A stretch of DNA of 64,000 bases from Paracoccus everestensis (GCF_021491915.1 NZ_CP090836.1:2404501-2468500); one strand, 5' to 3'. Counted from the first letter of the stretch, positions 17,466-27,706 are shown. Made by a program: numbers and translations. Notes: generated by a model not told the origin, from the letters alone.

Positions 17466-18845
17466 CTAGTTCCGGTCCGGCACCAGCTTTCCGGGGTTCA
17501 GGATGTCGTGGGGATCAAGTGCCGCCTTGATCTGCCCCATCACGTCCCAGCCCTCGCCATGCTGGGCGGCCATCAGTCCCCGCTTGCCGATGCCCACGCC
17601 ATGTTCGCCGCTGATCGTGCCCCACACGGCAAGGGCGCGTTCGGCCATGCGAATGGCGACGCGCTTGGCGGCGGCCATCTCGGCGGCATCGGCGGGATCG
17701 ACCAGCAGCAGCGAATGGAAGTTGCCGTCGCCCACATGGCCCAGGATCGGACCGACCAGACCTTCGGCCGCAATATCGGCGGCTGCGGCATGAACGGCGG
17801 CAGGAAGGTGCGACATCGGCACGCAGACATCCGTGATCAGCCCCGAGGCGCCGGGCCGCAGCGCCAGGCAGGCATGATAGGCGCCGTGCCGCATCCGCCA
17901 CAACCGGGCACGATCCTCGGCGGTGGTGGCCCAGGCGAACCCTTGGGCGCCGAATTCGGCGGCAATGTCCCCAAATCGGGCCGCATCCTCGCGGACAGAA
18001 CCGGGCGATCCGTGGAATTCGATCATGAGATGCGGCTTTTCCGGCAGGCCGCTGCCCGAATGCAGGTTGAAGGCACGGGCCGAGGCCGCGTCGACGAATT
18101 CGATCCGCGCCATGGGGATGCCCGACTGGATCGTCACGCTGACGCATTCGACCGCGTGATCCAGGCTGTCAAAGGCACAGACGGCGGCCGCGACTTCCTC
18201 GGGCTGGCCATGCAGCCGCAGGGTCAGCTCGGTGATCACGCCCAGCGTGCCCTCGGACCCGACGAACAGCCCCGTCAAGTCATAGCCCGCGCTGGATTTC
18301 GCGGCCCGCGTGCCGGTGCGGATGATCCGACCGTCCGCCAGCACCACCTGCAAGGCCAGCACATTGTCGCGCATCGTGCCATACCGCACCGCCGTCGTGC
18401 CGCTGGCCCGCGTCGCGGCCATCCCGCCAAGGCTGGCATTGGCACCCGGATCCACCGGGAAGAACAGCCCGGTCGCGCGCAGTTCGGTATTCAATGCCTC
18501 GCGCGTGACGCCGGGCTGGACGCTGGCCTGCATATCCTCGGGCCGAACCTCGACCACCTTGTCCATGCGCGACAGGTCCAGGCTGATGCCGCCCCGGACC
18601 GGCAGGGCATGACCCTCGAGCGAGGTGCCGGTGCCCCAGGCGATCACCGGAACGCGGGCATCGTTGCAGGCCGCCAGGATCGCCGCCACCTCCTCGGCAT
18701 TTTGGGGCCAGGCCACGGCATCGGGCGGGGGCGAGCGGTGAAAGGCTTCGGACTGCGCATGATGGTCGCGGTCTGCCGCTGCCTCGGACAGGCGCGTGCC
18801 AAGGATGCCGCGCAAGCGGTCGGAAAATTCGGCAGGCAGGCTCAT
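17466..18845 (-). CDS. FAD-binding oxidoreductase, D-lactate dehydrogenase (cytochrome) type
   Basis: This 459-residue flavoprotein of the GlcD/LDHD family oxidises a D-2-hydroxyacid, probably D-lactate or glycolate, with electrons passed to the respiratory chain. The FAD_binding_4 domain includes VIAWGTGTSLEGHALP and DPGANASLGGMAATRASGT. The C-terminal FAD-oxidase cap carries ILGHVGDGNFH, ISGEHGVGIGK and the closing LDPHDILNPGK. The single-subunit length and closing motif match eukaryotic-type LDHD better than the GlcDEF complex; no glcE or glcF gene is nearby. Substrate assignment is inference. Confidence 0.85.
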   Translation of the reverse strand: MSLPAEFSDRLRGILGTRLSEAAADRDHHAQSEAFHRSPPPDAVAWPQNAEEVAAILAACNDARVPVIAWGTGTSLEGHALPVRGGISLDLSRMDKVVEVRPEDMQASVQPGVTREALNTELRATGLFFPVDPGANASLGGMAATRASGTTAVRYGTMRDNVLALQVVLADGRIIRTGTRAAKSSAGYDLTGLFVGSEGTLGVITELTLRLHGQPEEVAAAVCAFDSLDHAVECVSVTIQSGIPMARIEFVDAASARAFNLHSGSGLPEKPHLMIEFHGSPGSVREDAARFGDIAAEFGAQGFAWATTAEDRARLWRMRHGAYHACLALRPGASGLITDVCVPMSHLPAAVHAAAADIAAEGLVGPILGHVGDGNFHSLLLVDPADAAEMAAAKRVAIRMAERALAVWGTISGEHGVGIGKRGLMAAQHGEGWDVMGQIKAALDPHDILNPGKLVPDRN

Positions 18846-18992
18846 GGATCATTCCCTTGGTTGTTGCCAACAGGTTAGCGCCAAGATGAAACTTGGCAAA
18901 CCTTGCCGCGTTCTGTCATCAACGGTTTACAAAAACGCCATATCGTCGCATCTGCCGCCATTGCCAACGTTTCGGACTTCCCAGGATCGCCC

Positions 18993-19886
18993 ATGGACAG
19001 AAACCGGATTTCCCCGCTTTATCCCACCCCGCCGCAGGGCAGGTACGATGCCCTGCCGGAGGGCCTGCACGCCGAAACGGCGGCCCGGTCCGACCGGGCC
19101 TATGTCACGCTTGTGACCAATTCCGACTATCTGCCGGGGGCCGAGGCGCTGTTGCGGTCGCTGAAGCTGACAGGCACGCGGGCCGAACTGGTGGTGATGC
19201 ACAGGGGTCTGGGTCCCGCCCATCTGGCGCGGCTGCGCGCGCATGGCGCCCGGCTGATCGCGGCTGACCTGCTGCCCACGTCGGACAGCTTCGACCGCAC
19301 CCATGCCCGCGATGCGCTGCACGCCCGCGCGGCCTTTACCCAGGGTGGCAAGCCCGATTTCCACACGCCGCTGGACAACTTCGTCAAGCTGCGGCTGTGG
19401 CAGCTTGATTATGACCGCTGCGTCTTCATCGACGCCGATGCCGTGGTGCTGCGCCCTGTGGAAAAGCTGTTCGACCTGCCGGAGTTCTGCGCCGCACCCA
19501 ATGTCTATGACGGGCTGGACGGGTTCCACCGCATGAACTCGGGCGTGTTCACCGCGCGTCCCGACGCCCGCACCTTTCAGGCGATGATGGCGCATCTGGA
19601 CCGGCCGGGGGTTTTCTGGCGGCGGACGGACCAGACCTTCCTGCAGGACTATTTCCCGGACTGGCACGGCCTGTCGATCCATCACAACATGCTGCAATAT
19701 GTCTGGATGAACATGCCCGAGCTGTGGAGCTGGGAGGACATCCGCATCCTGCATTTCCAATATGAGAAACCCTGGCAGGATCACGACAAAACCCATCTGC
19801 TGCGTCCCTTGATCGAGTTGTGGCGCGCCATTGCCGAAGGCCAGCCCGTGCCCGACCTGGCCGCCCAGGTCCGCCCGGCCGCCTGA
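18993..19886 (+). CDS. GT8-like (glycogenin-type) glycosyltransferase
   Basis: This is a predicted nucleotide-sugar glycosyltransferase, 297 residues from the ATG at 18993. YVTLVTNSDYLPGAEALLRSL begins the nucleotide-binding fold, and the metal-binding DxD is Asp147-Ala-Asp149 in VFIDADAVVLRP. Later blocks FHRMNSGVF and TDQTFLQDYF and the C-terminal ILHFQYEKPW match GT8/glycogenin-like enzymes. The acceptor is unknown. An in-frame ATG at 18903 would add 30 residues lacking family similarity, so the later start is preferred. The stop overlaps the start of the epimerase gene. Confidence 0.8.
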   Translation: MDRNRISPLYPTPPQGRYDALPEGLHAETAARSDRAYVTLVTNSDYLPGAEALLRSLKLTGTRAELVVMHRGLGPAHLARLRAHGARLIAADLLPTSDSFDRTHARDALHARAAFTQGGKPDFHTPLDNFVKLRLWQLDYDRCVFIDADAVVLRPVEKLFDLPEFCAAPNVYDGLDGFHRMNSGVFTARPDARTFQAMMAHLDRPGVFWRRTDQTFLQDYFPDWHGLSIHHNMLQYVWMNMPELWSWEDIRILHFQYEKPWQDHDKTHLLRPLIELWRAIAEGQPVPDLAAQVRPAA

Positions 19887-20713
19887 TGCGCATCGCGCTG
19901 ACCGGCGCATCGGGTATCGTCGGCGACTTTGTCCTGCGCGCAGCCCAGCGGGCAGGACACAGGGTCACGCGGCTGGATCGCAGCAACGGCTTTCGCCTGG
20001 GCGATGCCCCCGACCTGATGGGCCATGATGCGCTAATCCATTGCGCCTTTGCCCACGCCCCCGGCCGGTATCGCGGCGGCGAAGGGGAGGATCCCGATGG
20101 TTTCCTGCGCCTGAACCGGGACGGTACCTGTCGCCTTTTCGATGCGGCTGTTCGCGGCCGCGTGGGACGCATCGTCTTTCTGTCCTCGCGTGCGATCCAT
20201 GACGGCCATCCCCCCGGCACCCTCCTGCACGACGACCTGCCCGCCCGACCCGCCAACCTGTATGGCCAGGTCAAGGCGGATGCCGAGGATTACCTCGCCG
20301 GCCTTCCCCTTTCGGGCACAGCGATCCGCGCAACCGGCGTTTATGGCCATTCCGGCAAATGGCGCGGCCTGTTCACCGACTATCTGGCAGGCCGCCCCAT
20401 CCAGCCCCGCGTCGCCACCGAGGTTCACGGCGACGACCTTGCCGCCGCGATCCTGCTGCTCCTGGGCCAGCCGGACCCTCCCCCGCAGGTGAATTGCAGC
20501 GACCTAGTCCTGGATCGCCACGACCTGCTGGCCGAAGTCCGGGCCTTGACCGGCTGCCCGCATCCCTTGCCTTCCCGTGTGGATCCGGCAGCCCTGCGCA
20601 TCCAGACCTGTGACCGGCTGGAGGCGCTTGGCTGGCGGCCCGGCGGGGTGGCGAAACTGCGCGCCACCCTGCCCCTGCTGCTGTCTTCTTCAGAAAAATA
20701 TCCTTGGGGGTAG
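19886..20713 (+). CDS. NAD(P)-dependent epimerase/dehydratase (extended SDR)
   Basis: This extended short-chain dehydrogenase, 275 residues, is probably active on a nucleotide sugar. The Rossmann motif GASGIVG (Gly7, Gly10, Gly13) is at the N-terminus. The active-site YGQVK (Tyr-x-x-x-Lys) follows SSRAIHDG, which supplies the catalytic serine. The ATG shares its A with the TGA of the glycosyltransferase (TGATG), so they are cotranslated. Together they could make and transfer one sugar. The enzyme reaction itself cannot be fixed from sequence. Confidence 0.82.
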   Translation: MRIALTGASGIVGDFVLRAAQRAGHRVTRLDRSNGFRLGDAPDLMGHDALIHCAFAHAPGRYRGGEGEDPDGFLRLNRDGTCRLFDAAVRGRVGRIVFLSSRAIHDGHPPGTLLHDDLPARPANLYGQVKADAEDYLAGLPLSGTAIRATGVYGHSGKWRGLFTDYLAGRPIQPRVATEVHGDDLAAAILLLLGQPDPPPQVNCSDLVLDRHDLLAEVRALTGCPHPLPSRVDPAALRIQTCDRLEALGWRPGGVAKLRATLPLLLSSSEKYPWG

Positions 20714-20753
20714 GACGCCATCAGGCGTCCGCAGGGGGCAGACGGCCCCCTGC
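20713..20753. terminator. Tandem hairpins between convergent genes
   Basis: Two adjacent perfect stems occupy the junction. The first is GGACGCC-atca-GGCGTCC (20713-20730). The second is GCAGGGGG, a 7-nt loop and CCCCCTGC (20731-20753). They lie between the epimerase stop and the convergent cobT stop and could act as a bidirectional terminator, although neither has a T-tract. Confidence 0.6.
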
Positions 20754-20767
20754 CACCGCGGGACGCA

Positions 20768-22630
20768 TCAGGCGCGACGAGCCATTCCCAACACCCGCGC
20801 CCGCTTGCGCGGATCGGCGTCGAACAGCGCCGCCAGTTGCTCGGTGATTGCGCCCGCCAACTGGTCGGCATCGGTGATCGTAACCGCGCGTTCGTAATAA
20901 CGCGTCACATCGTGGCCGATGCCGATCGCCAACAGTTCGACCATGCGCCGCTTTTCCACCATGGCGATCACGTCGCGCAGGTGCTTTTCCAGATAGTTCG
21001 CCGGATTGACCGAAAGGGTCGAATCGTCGACCGGCGCGCCGTCGGAAATCACCATCAGGATCTTGCGCACTTCGGATCTCCGCACCAACCGCCTGTGCGC
21101 CCATTCCAGGGCCTCGCCGTCGATGTTTTCCTTGAGCAACCCTTCCTTCATCATCAGCCCCAGATTCGGCCGCACCCGCCGCCAAGGCGCATCGGCGGGC
21201 TTGTAGATGATGTGGCGCAGATCATTCAGGCGCCCCGGCTGGGCGGGACGGCCTGCCTGCAACCAGGCTTCGCGCGATTGGCCGCCCTTCCAGGCACGGG
21301 TGGTAAAGCCCAGGATTTCCACCTTGACGCTGCACCGCTCCAGGGTGCGGGCCAGAACGTCAGCGCAGATGGCGGCGATACTGATGGGACGCCCGCGCAT
21401 GGACCCGGAATTGTCGATCAGAAGTGTCACCACCGTATCGCGGAACTCGGTATCCTTTTCGACCTTGAAGGACAGCGGCGTGGTCGGGTTCGCCACAACC
21501 CGCGCCAGGCGCCCGGCGTCCAGCACGCCTTCTTCCTTGTCGAATTCCCAACTGCGGTTCTGCTGGGCCTGCAGGCGGCGCTGCAGCTTGTTGGCCAGCC
21601 GCGACACGGCGCCCCGCAAGGGTTCAAGCTGCTTGTCCAGATAGGCGCGCAACCTTTCCAGTTCGGCAGGATCGGCCAGATCCTCGGCCCTGATTTCCTC
21701 GTCCCAAGCCTGGGCAAAGACCTTGTAATCCGCACTTGCGTCGCTGACCGGAGGCGGCAGGTCAGGCGGGGTTTCCGACTCGGGTATCTCTGCCTCGTCG
21801 GTCAACTGGTCGTCGGACTGGTCGTCCATGCTGACCTGGGCCTGCCGTTCGTCCTGCTGCTGCTCCTGGGATTGCTCGGGCGAGGCTTCGGCATCCTCGC
21901 TGTCGTCCTGGTCGCGGGACTGGTTGTCGCCCGCTTCCTCGTCCTGTTCGGCACTCTCGTCGGCGTCGTCGTCTTCGGGCTGGTCGGGATCGTCGCCCAA
22001 CTGGTCCGCATAGCCCAGATCGCTGATCACCTGCCGGGACAGGCGTGAAAATGCCGCCTGGTCGGCCAGCACCTCGTTCACATGGGCCAGCGATCCACCC
22101 GCCTGCTGTTCGACGAACGGGCGCCACAGATCTGCGACGTGCTGCGCACTGGAAGGCAGGACGCGGCCTGTCGCCGCCTGGCGCACGATATAGCCTGCCG
22201 CCACCGCCAGGGGCGCATCGGCGGGGGCCTTGATCTGGCCATAGCCCTTCTTGTCGGCATCCGCGCCAAGGCGGGCGTCGATGTTGGACAAGGCGCCCGG
22301 CATATCGCGCGCGCCAAGCGCCTCGCAGCGGGCGGTTTCCATGGCCTCGTAAAGCTCTCTCGCCATCGGCCCGGCCGGGGCAAAGCGCGAATGGGTCGCC
22401 GCATCGTGGTGGCGCATCCGCATCGCCAGGGCATCGGCGGTGCCGCGCGCCTGCAAGACCTCGTCCCGGCCCATGCGGCGGCTGACCTGCGGCAGGCGCA
22501 TCGTATCGCCCGCCACGCCGGACGGATCGGCGCTGAAGGTGACGTTCAGTTCCCGGTCGTCGGCCAGGGCGCGGGTCGCCTCGGACAAGGCCTTCTTGAA
22601 GGGATCGGCAGGGTTGTCGGACTTTTTCAT
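20768..22630 (-). CDS. cobT: Cobaltochelatase subunit CobT
   Basis: CobT works with CobS and CobN in ATP-dependent insertion of cobalt into hydrogenobyrinic acid a,c-diamide, in aerobic cobalamin synthesis. It has 620 residues from [20 protein letters not shown], an N-terminus typical of the family. A very acidic Asp/Glu/Gln linker lies at roughly residues 205-290. A C-terminal von Willebrand A domain has the MIDAS motif DNSGSMRG at about residue 404. CobS and CobN are not in the window. The ATG at 22630 has only a weak ribosome-binding site. Confidence 0.93.
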   Translation of the reverse strand: MKKSDNPADPFKKALSEATRALADDRELNVTFSADPSGVAGDTMRLPQVSRRMGRDEVLQARGTADALAMRMRHHDAATHSRFAPAGPMARELYEAMETARCEALGARDMPGALSNIDARLGADADKKGYGQIKAPADAPLAVAAGYIVRQAATGRVLPSSAQHVADLWRPFVEQQAGGSLAHVNEVLADQAAFSRLSRQVISDLGYADQLGDDPDQPEDDDADESAEQDEEAGDNQSRDQDDSEDAEASPEQSQEQQQDERQAQVSMDDQSDDQLTDEAEIPESETPPDLPPPVSDASADYKVFAQAWDEEIRAEDLADPAELERLRAYLDKQLEPLRGAVSRLANKLQRRLQAQQNRSWEFDKEEGVLDAGRLARVVANPTTPLSFKVEKDTEFRDTVVTLLIDNSGSMRGRPISIAAICADVLARTLERCSVKVEILGFTTRAWKGGQSREAWLQAGRPAQPGRLNDLRHIIYKPADAPWRRVRPNLGLMMKEGLLKENIDGEALEWAHRRLVRRSEVRKILMVISDGAPVDDSTLSVNPANYLEKHLRDVIAMVEKRRMVELLAIGIGHDVTRYYERAVTITDADQLAGAITEQLAALFDADPRKRARVLGMARRA

Positions 22631-22781
22631 AAGGATTGATAGACCACCGCCGCGCGTCCCGATCAAGAGAGTTGTGCGCGAATGCAGGACAGGCTGTGCG
22701 GACCGGCTTGCGGAAAAGGCTGACCACCGGCCCTGAAATGACGTTAGTCTGGCCATGCCATCCACTGAAAGGACGACGGAT

Positions 22782-23363
22782 ATGACCAAACCCCGCATCG
22801 GCGTGATTATCAGCTCTACCCGCGACACGCGTTTTGCCGACAAGCCTGCGGCCTGGCTGATGGACAAGGTCAAGGATCACCCCGACCTGGAGTTTGACCT
22901 GATCGACCTGCGCGACCAGAACCTGCCCTTCTTCAACGAGCCTGCATCGAACCTGTGGATGCCGTCGAGCGATCCGAATGCGGTGGCATGGCAGGAAAAG
23001 CTGGCGGGCTTCGACGGCTTCGTCTTTGTTGTCGCCGAATATAACCGGTCCATCACGGGGGCGCTGAAGAATGCGCTGGACCAGGCTTACAAGGAATGGA
23101 ACCGCAAGCCGTTCGCGGCGCTCGCCTATGGCAGCCTGGGCGGGGCGCGGGCGCTGGAGCATCTGCGCCTGATCGGGATCGAGCTTCAGATGGTGCCCCT
23201 GCGCAACGCCGTCCATATCGGCGGGGGCGATTTCTTCAAAGTATCTCCCTTGGGGTCGGACGCCCCGATGAGCGAGATAGAAGCCCATCTGGAAGGCTCG
23301 CTGAACGCCATGCTGGACGAACTCGCCTGGTGGGCCAAGACCCTGCAGACCGCCCGGGGCTGA
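22782..23363 (+). CDS. NADPH-dependent FMN reductase family protein
   Basis: This flavodoxin-fold oxidoreductase has 193 residues from [19 protein letters not shown]. The phosphate-binding loop (ISSTRDTRF) is at residues 9-17. [22 protein letters not shown] is the conserved FMN-contact region of the SsuE/ArsH/chromate-reductase-like family. [16 protein letters not shown] follows. It probably reduces FMN or quinones with NAD(P)H; the physiological role is not visible. It is divergent from cobT with a 151-bp gap holding both promoters. Confidence 0.85.
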   Translation: MTKPRIGVIISSTRDTRFADKPAAWLMDKVKDHPDLEFDLIDLRDQNLPFFNEPASNLWMPSSDPNAVAWQEKLAGFDGFVFVVAEYNRSITGALKNALDQAYKEWNRKPFAALAYGSLGGARALEHLRLIGIELQMVPLRNAVHIGGGDFFKVSPLGSDAPMSEIEAHLEGSLNAMLDELAWWAKTLQTARG

Positions 23364-23407
23364 ACCATCGCCGGGCAGCATCCGCGAGGGACGCTGCCCG
23401 GATGGGA

Positions 23408-24271
23408 TCAGAAGCGATCCAAGTGGGCGTCGATGGCGGCTGCGATCTCTCGGCGGATCACCGCGCGCAGATTGGCCGAGAAGCGTTCGCCCAATTCGCC
23501 ATTCAGTTCTTCCTGCACCATCTCGCGGAGCAGATCGCGGATGCCTTGTTCTTCGTCGATCCCTGCGGCCTGGGCCTGCTGTTCGGCGGCAAAGGCGTCA
23601 GCCTCGGCGGCAAGGCGGGCGACGGTATCGACCGAAGCCGGTTCAGGCGGCAAGGTCCAGCCGGACAGGCGTTGTTCGACCGGTTTCGCCTCGGCCGAGG
23701 CGGCCGGTTCCTCCAGTTCGGGACGCATCCGGGCCTTCCAGTCGAAAGCCTCCGCGAAATCATCGGCATCGTCGGCGAAATCCTGGACCGGCCCGGCAAG
23801 GTTTGCGGCCGCAGGAACAGGATCGGGTTCGACCTGCGGCAGGGCTTCGCGCGCCTCGGGGCGCAACCAGGCCCGCCAGCCGGATGCCTTTGGCGCCTCG
23901 GGTTCATCGACCCGCCGTTCGGCCCCAAGCCGCAGCGGAGAAACATTGGCCGCAGGCGCCGCCTCGGGTCTGGCCCGAAGGATGAATTGCGGAATGGGAG
24001 GGGCCGGTTCGGGTTCAGGGGCAGCCGCCGCCGGAACCGGCCGGGCTGCCGTTTCGACCATTTGCCGTGCCAGGGCGGCATTGCCGCCGTAACGGCGGGC
24101 CAGGAATTCCCCGGCATCGTCCTGGACCAAACCGTTGCGTTCGGCCCGGATGCTGTCGCGCGCCGAGGAAAGCGCGTCATCGTCGGCGATCATGCGGCGG
24201 ATGGCGGTCAGGACATCGCCGATATCCTCGGACAGGCGGGCGGCGTTCTGTGAAAAGCGGGGGTCAGCCAT
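23408..24271 (-). CDS. PopZ-like (DUF2497-like) protein downstream of tolC
   Basis: This 287-residue soluble protein has three parts. A short N-terminal helix reads DIGDVLTAIRRMIADDD. A long Pro/Ala/Glu-rich disordered middle spans about residues 75-225. A C-terminal helical block includes IRDLLREMVQEELNGELG and FSANLRAVIRREIAAAID. That architecture, with an (A/T)-IRR-(I/M)-IADD box and a C-terminal helix pair, is that of the polar organising protein PopZ (DUF2497). The location after pcm and tolC is also where I recall popZ in other alphaproteobacteria. Assignment is inference from architecture and position; the overall sequence is divergent. Confidence 0.55.
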   Translation of the reverse strand: MADPRFSQNAARLSEDIGDVLTAIRRMIADDDALSSARDSIRAERNGLVQDDAGEFLARRYGGNAALARQMVETAARPVPAAAAPEPEPAPPIPQFILRARPEAAPAANVSPLRLGAERRVDEPEAPKASGWRAWLRPEAREALPQVEPDPVPAAANLAGPVQDFADDADDFAEAFDWKARMRPELEEPAASAEAKPVEQRLSGWTLPPEPASVDTVARLAAEADAFAAEQQAQAAGIDEEQGIRDLLREMVQEELNGELGERFSANLRAVIRREIAAAIDAHLDRF

Positions 24272-24294
24272 GGTGCCCCCCGCCGTTCAGGGCA

Positions 24295-25695
24295 TCAATC
24301 GCGCCCGATCGCGCGCAACACGCGGTCAAGGCTTTCGCCCTGTTTGCTGGTATAAGGCGCATCGCGCACGGCGTTGTAGTATTGCGAAGGGTCATAGGTC
24401 GGAATCCCCAGGTTCAGGTGTTCTACCGTAAGACGACCCATAGCAGCCAGAAGTTGATAATGTGCTAATTGGAGGTTGGCTTCCGCCGTAATCTTGTCCG
24501 CCCGCGCCTCCAGCAGCGACTGTTCCGCATCCAGCACGTCCAATGTGGTCCGCGCGCCAAGCGCGGCTTCCTCGCGCACGCCATTATAGGCCTGCTGGGC
24601 GGCAGAGATCTGTTCGTCGATGGCGCCGATCTGCGCCCGGGCTACGGTGATATTGGCCCAGGATTCGCCAACCTGCTGGCTGATCTGGCGCGACACGTTC
24701 AGCAATGCCGACCGTACCTGATCGCGTTCGGCCATGGCCCTGCGATGCTGGGCAGGCAGCCGCCCGCCGGAATAGATGGTCTGGTTCAGTTCCAGCCCGA
24801 CCGAGGCGCTGTTCCGGTTGTTATATTCGCCGCCGAATTGGGTTTGCGGGCTGCGCGTGACGCCCGCGCCCAAATTGCCCGTCAGCCGGGGATTGCGCTC
24901 TGCCGCAGCAATGGCGACGCCCAGTTCAGCCGCCGCGGCGCGGCGTTGCGCCTGCGCGATCAGCGGATGGTTGCGCTGCCCGATAGCCCGTGCCTCGTCA
25001 ACCGAGGCCGGCAGCTGGGGCAGCGGCGGGGGCGCATCCAGCCGTTCGGGGAACCGCCCGGTCGCAGCCAGATAGCCCTCGCGCGCGATTTCCAGGTCAC
25101 CCTGCGCCGAGGCAAGTCCTGCCTGCGTCTGGGCAAGCTGCGCATCCGCCAAGGCCACATCGGTCACGGTGATCTCGCCCACGTCAAAGCGGTCCTGCGC
25201 AGCCTGGCGTTCGCGGCTGAGAACCTCGACCGAGTTCTGCTGCAAGGCCACGCGTTCGGTCGCCTGCTTGATCTCGAAGAACGCGACCGTTGCCCCCAGA
25301 AGGATATCCTGTTCCACCGCGACCAGCCCCTGGCGCGTCGCCAGCACCTGTTCCTTGGCGGCGTCGATGGCCAGTTGCGACCGGCCCCAGTCATACAGCG
25401 TCATCTGCGCCCCGATCTGGAGCGAGGTCGAGCGCGCCGTCGTATAGCCCGTCAATCCCTCGACCCGCTGGACCGTATGGCTTGCGGTCCACTGAACCAC
25501 GGGGCGCAGCGCGGCAATGGCTGCTGCGACATCCTCGTCGGCGGCGCGCAGCACCGCGCGGTTCTGTTCGATCAGCGCGGAATGGCGATAGGCCGCGACC
25601 ATCGTGTCAGCCAGCGATTCGGCGACCGCCGCCTGTCCGCCAAGGCCCATCAGCCCGACGGCGGCGATTGCGGCAAGTGAACGAAGCCCCCTCAC
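24295..25695 (-). CDS. tolC: TolC-family outer-membrane efflux protein
   Basis: This is the outer-membrane channel of type I secretion and RND/ABC efflux systems, 466 residues. It has an N-terminal signal peptide ([21 protein letters not shown]). Two tandem OEP repeats, each with long alpha-helical hairpins, are marked by [20 protein letters not shown] and [20 protein letters not shown]. The initiation codon is GTG at 25695-25693, overlapping the pcm stop (GTGA), so translation is coupled to pcm. No inner-membrane ABC or fusion protein is nearby, so it is probably the general TolC of the cell. Confidence 0.92.
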   Translation of the reverse strand: MRGLRSLAAIAAVGLMGLGGQAAVAESLADTMVAAYRHSALIEQNRAVLRAADEDVAAAIAALRPVVQWTASHTVQRVEGLTGYTTARSTSLQIGAQMTLYDWGRSQLAIDAAKEQVLATRQGLVAVEQDILLGATVAFFEIKQATERVALQQNSVEVLSRERQAAQDRFDVGEITVTDVALADAQLAQTQAGLASAQGDLEIAREGYLAATGRFPERLDAPPPLPQLPASVDEARAIGQRNHPLIAQAQRRAAAAELGVAIAAAERNPRLTGNLGAGVTRSPQTQFGGEYNNRNSASVGLELNQTIYSGGRLPAQHRRAMAERDQVRSALLNVSRQISQQVGESWANITVARAQIGAIDEQISAAQQAYNGVREEAALGARTTLDVLDAEQSLLEARADKITAEANLQLAHYQLLAAMGRLTVEHLNLGIPTYDPSQYYNAVRDAPYTSKQGESLDRVLRAIGRD

Positions 25696-26345
25696 AGCGA
25701 AAAGCTCCGCACCCGTTCAAAGCCGGGCAGCAACGGCGCGCCCGCATTGAAGGCATAACGCCAGATGATACGGCCGTTCAGGAAATGTCCAATCCTGACA
25801 ACGCCAAGGGCGCCTTCGACGAAAAGCGCAGCGATGCGGCCGCCTTCCTTCAACTGGGACAGGATCGCCTCGGGCACGTCCTCGACGCCGCCGTTGATCA
25901 GGATGGCGTCGTAGGGGGCTTGCCTGGGCGCCCCTTCGTTCAGGGGCGCGTTCAGGACGGCGACGTTGAAAACGCCCGCCTCGGACAAACGGCGCTCGGC
26001 CTCGGCGGCCATGTCGGCGTTATCCTCGATCGCGACGACAGTCTGGACCAGCCGCGCCAGAACCGCCGCGGAATAGCCAAAGCCGCAGCCCAGATCCAGG
26101 ACCAGGTCACCCGGCTGCAGATCCAGCATGTCGATCATCTTGCCCAGGGTGCGCGGTTCCAGCAGCACACGGTTCCCGCCCAGGTCCAGATTCTCGCCCG
26201 AATAGGCAACGGCTCGGCGCGAAGGGGGCACGAAATCTTCCATCGGGACCGCCAGCATGGCCTCGATTACGGGGAACTTGGTGACATCACTGGGGCGAAC
26301 CTGCGTATCCACCATCGTGGTGCGCCGCGCGGCGAAATCGCTCAT
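25692..26345 (-). CDS. pcm: Protein-L-isoaspartate O-methyltransferase family protein
   Basis: This SAM-dependent methyltransferase of the PCMT family has 217 residues from [20 protein letters not shown]. The SAM motif I is [19 protein letters not shown]. The PCMT loop preceding it ([18 protein letters not shown]) lacks the usual TISxP reading of true repair enzymes. This tolC-linked branch may therefore not act on isoaspartyl residues; the catalytic role is uncertain. It is the first gene of the pcm-tolC-PopZ-like operon. The upstream 120 bp separate it from the divergent tRNA-Cys. Confidence 0.85.
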   Translation of the reverse strand: MSDFAARRTTMVDTQVRPSDVTKFPVIEAMLAVPMEDFVPPSRRAVAYSGENLDLGGNRVLLEPRTLGKMIDMLDLQPGDLVLDLGCGFGYSAAVLARLVQTVVAIEDNADMAAEAERRLSEAGVFNVAVLNAPLNEGAPRQAPYDAILINGGVEDVPEAILSQLKEGGRIAALFVEGALGVVRIGHFLNGRIIWRYAFNAGAPLLPGFERVRSFSL

Positions 26346-26468
26346 CTTTGGGAACCTCTGCGAGCTGCTTTGAGGCTTATTGCCACGATTCCGGGACTCC
26401 CGCAACGCCGCACGTTCCCGTCTTGCAAGCGCCCCGCCGATCCATTATTGCATGCAAACCTTGTCAGC

Positions 26469-26542
26469 GGCGGGTTGGCGGAGAGGTTACGCAGCGGATT
26501 GCAAATCCGTGAAGACCGGTTCGATTCCGGTACCCGCCTCCA
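26469..26542 (+). tRNA. tRNA-Cys (GCA)
   Basis: A 74-nt cloverleaf with acceptor stem GGCGGGT paired to ACCCGCC, discriminator T and encoded CCA at 26540-26542. The anticodon GCA is at 26501-26503 in the loop flanked by GGATT and AATCC. The T arm contains GGTTCGATTCC. Confidence 0.95.
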
Positions 26543-26572
26543 AGGCTCCTCTTCCTTTGCAGCGACCGTGCT

Positions 26573-27706
26573 TCAGCCCTTGGCTTCGCGCTTGAAACGC
26601 ACGGACAATTGCCAGGGCGTGCCATAGGTCAGCCACAGGGCGGAAATCCACCACAGCGCGACCATCGCCCAGACATCGACCGCCATGCGCCGAAGGATGC
26701 CCTGGTCCAAGGGGTTCATCTGGAAGGCATCGCCCAAAACCGACAGCAGCACGCAGGCCAGGAAGGAAAACAGCCCGCCCCGGCCGATCTGTTGCAGTGC
26801 GACGCCCAGGCGGCTGGCGGCCAGACGTTGCATCATGCGGGCCAGGGGCACGGCGACCAGCCAGCTTGCACCCATGATCGCCATGAACCGGGTGCCGTCC
26901 AGATCCCATTTGCCGATCTCTCCGCCATAGATCAGGCGCAGCGCGTCGCGGATGGGCAATGCGGGTTCGCCGAACTTGGCGGCGATGACGATGGCGCTGC
27001 CAAAGGCGAACATCCCCGCCGACAGGATCGTCAGCAGCCGGCGATGCGGCATCAGGACGGGAATGACCTGCTTGCGGAACAGGCCCATGGCGATGCCGGA
27101 AAAGAACAGCATCTGCCAGCCGAAAGGGTTGAACAGCAGCCCGCCCAGGCGGTGGTTAGGCACAAAGGCGTTCAGCACCGGGGCAAAGCACCACAGGACG
27201 AAGGATCCGGCGGCAAAGCTGATCGGATAGCGCAGCAACACCGGCACCAAGAATGGAACCGAGGCCAGCAGGATCACATAAACGGCCAGTACGTCCAGCA
27301 GGTTAGGCTGCAACCACATGCTTGCCAGCACGCCAAAGAATCCGATCGGGTTTTCCAGAACCCAGACGGCATACTGGTGCCAGATTGCGGTGTGGTCCAT
27401 GTCGAGCGCCAGCAAGCCGGCCGAGACCACGGCCATCAGCATCCCCCCAAAGACCAGGGCACGCCAAACCTCGAAGGCGCGGCGGGCGAAACGCCATTGC
27501 GCCGCGCGGCGGCCTTGTTTCGTTTCCACCGACAGCCACACCATGCCGACCAGGAAGCCCGACAACAGGACGAACAGTTCCGCCGCGTCGAAGATCGCGA
27601 AATTGGCCAGGGTGAACCACCGCAGTTCCGAAAGGGGCATATGGTCCAGCATGATGCAGACCAACGCGTAACCGCGCAGCATATCCAGGGCGATCAGCCG
27701 CTTCAT
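26573..27706 (-). CDS. opgC: OpgC acyltransferase-like membrane protein
   Basis: This integral membrane protein, 377 residues with about ten transmembrane segments, belongs to the OpgC/acyltransferase-3 fold. It starts MKRLIALDMLRGYALVCIMLDHMP; the LRGYA box and an aspartate-histidine pair (LDHM) resemble the active-site region of membrane O-acyltransferases. In Rhodobacter, OpgC adds succinyl groups to osmoregulated periplasmic glucans. It is last in opgGHC and its ATG overlaps the opgH stop (ATGA), so all three genes are coupled. Confidence 0.9.
   Translation of the reverse strand: MKRLIALDMLRGYALVCIMLDHMPLSELRWFTLANFAIFDAAELFVLLSGFLVGMVWLSVETKQGRRAAQWRFARRAFEVWRALVFGGMLMAVVSAGLLALDMDHTAIWHQYAVWVLENPIGFFGVLASMWLQPNLLDVLAVYVILLASVPFLVPVLLRYPISFAAGSFVLWCFAPVLNAFVPNHRLGGLLFNPFGWQMLFFSGIAMGLFRKQVIPVLMPHRRLLTILSAGMFAFGSAIVIAAKFGEPALPIRDALRLIYGGEIGKWDLDGTRFMAIMGASWLVAVPLARMMQRLAASRLGVALQQIGRGGLFSFLACVLLSVLGDAFQMNPLDQGILRRMAVDVWAMVALWWISALWLTYGTPWQLSVRFKREAKG

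Noticed and set aside
16641..18878. 745-residue open frame on the plus strand
   Set aside because: It is an alternative frame of the IS630 transposase joined to the antisense of the FAD oxidoreductase. No coherent protein results.
20837..22048. 403-residue open frame with hydrophobic C-terminal half
   Set aside because: It is antisense to cobT. The hydrophobic part is the complement of CobT's acidic linker, not a real membrane domain.
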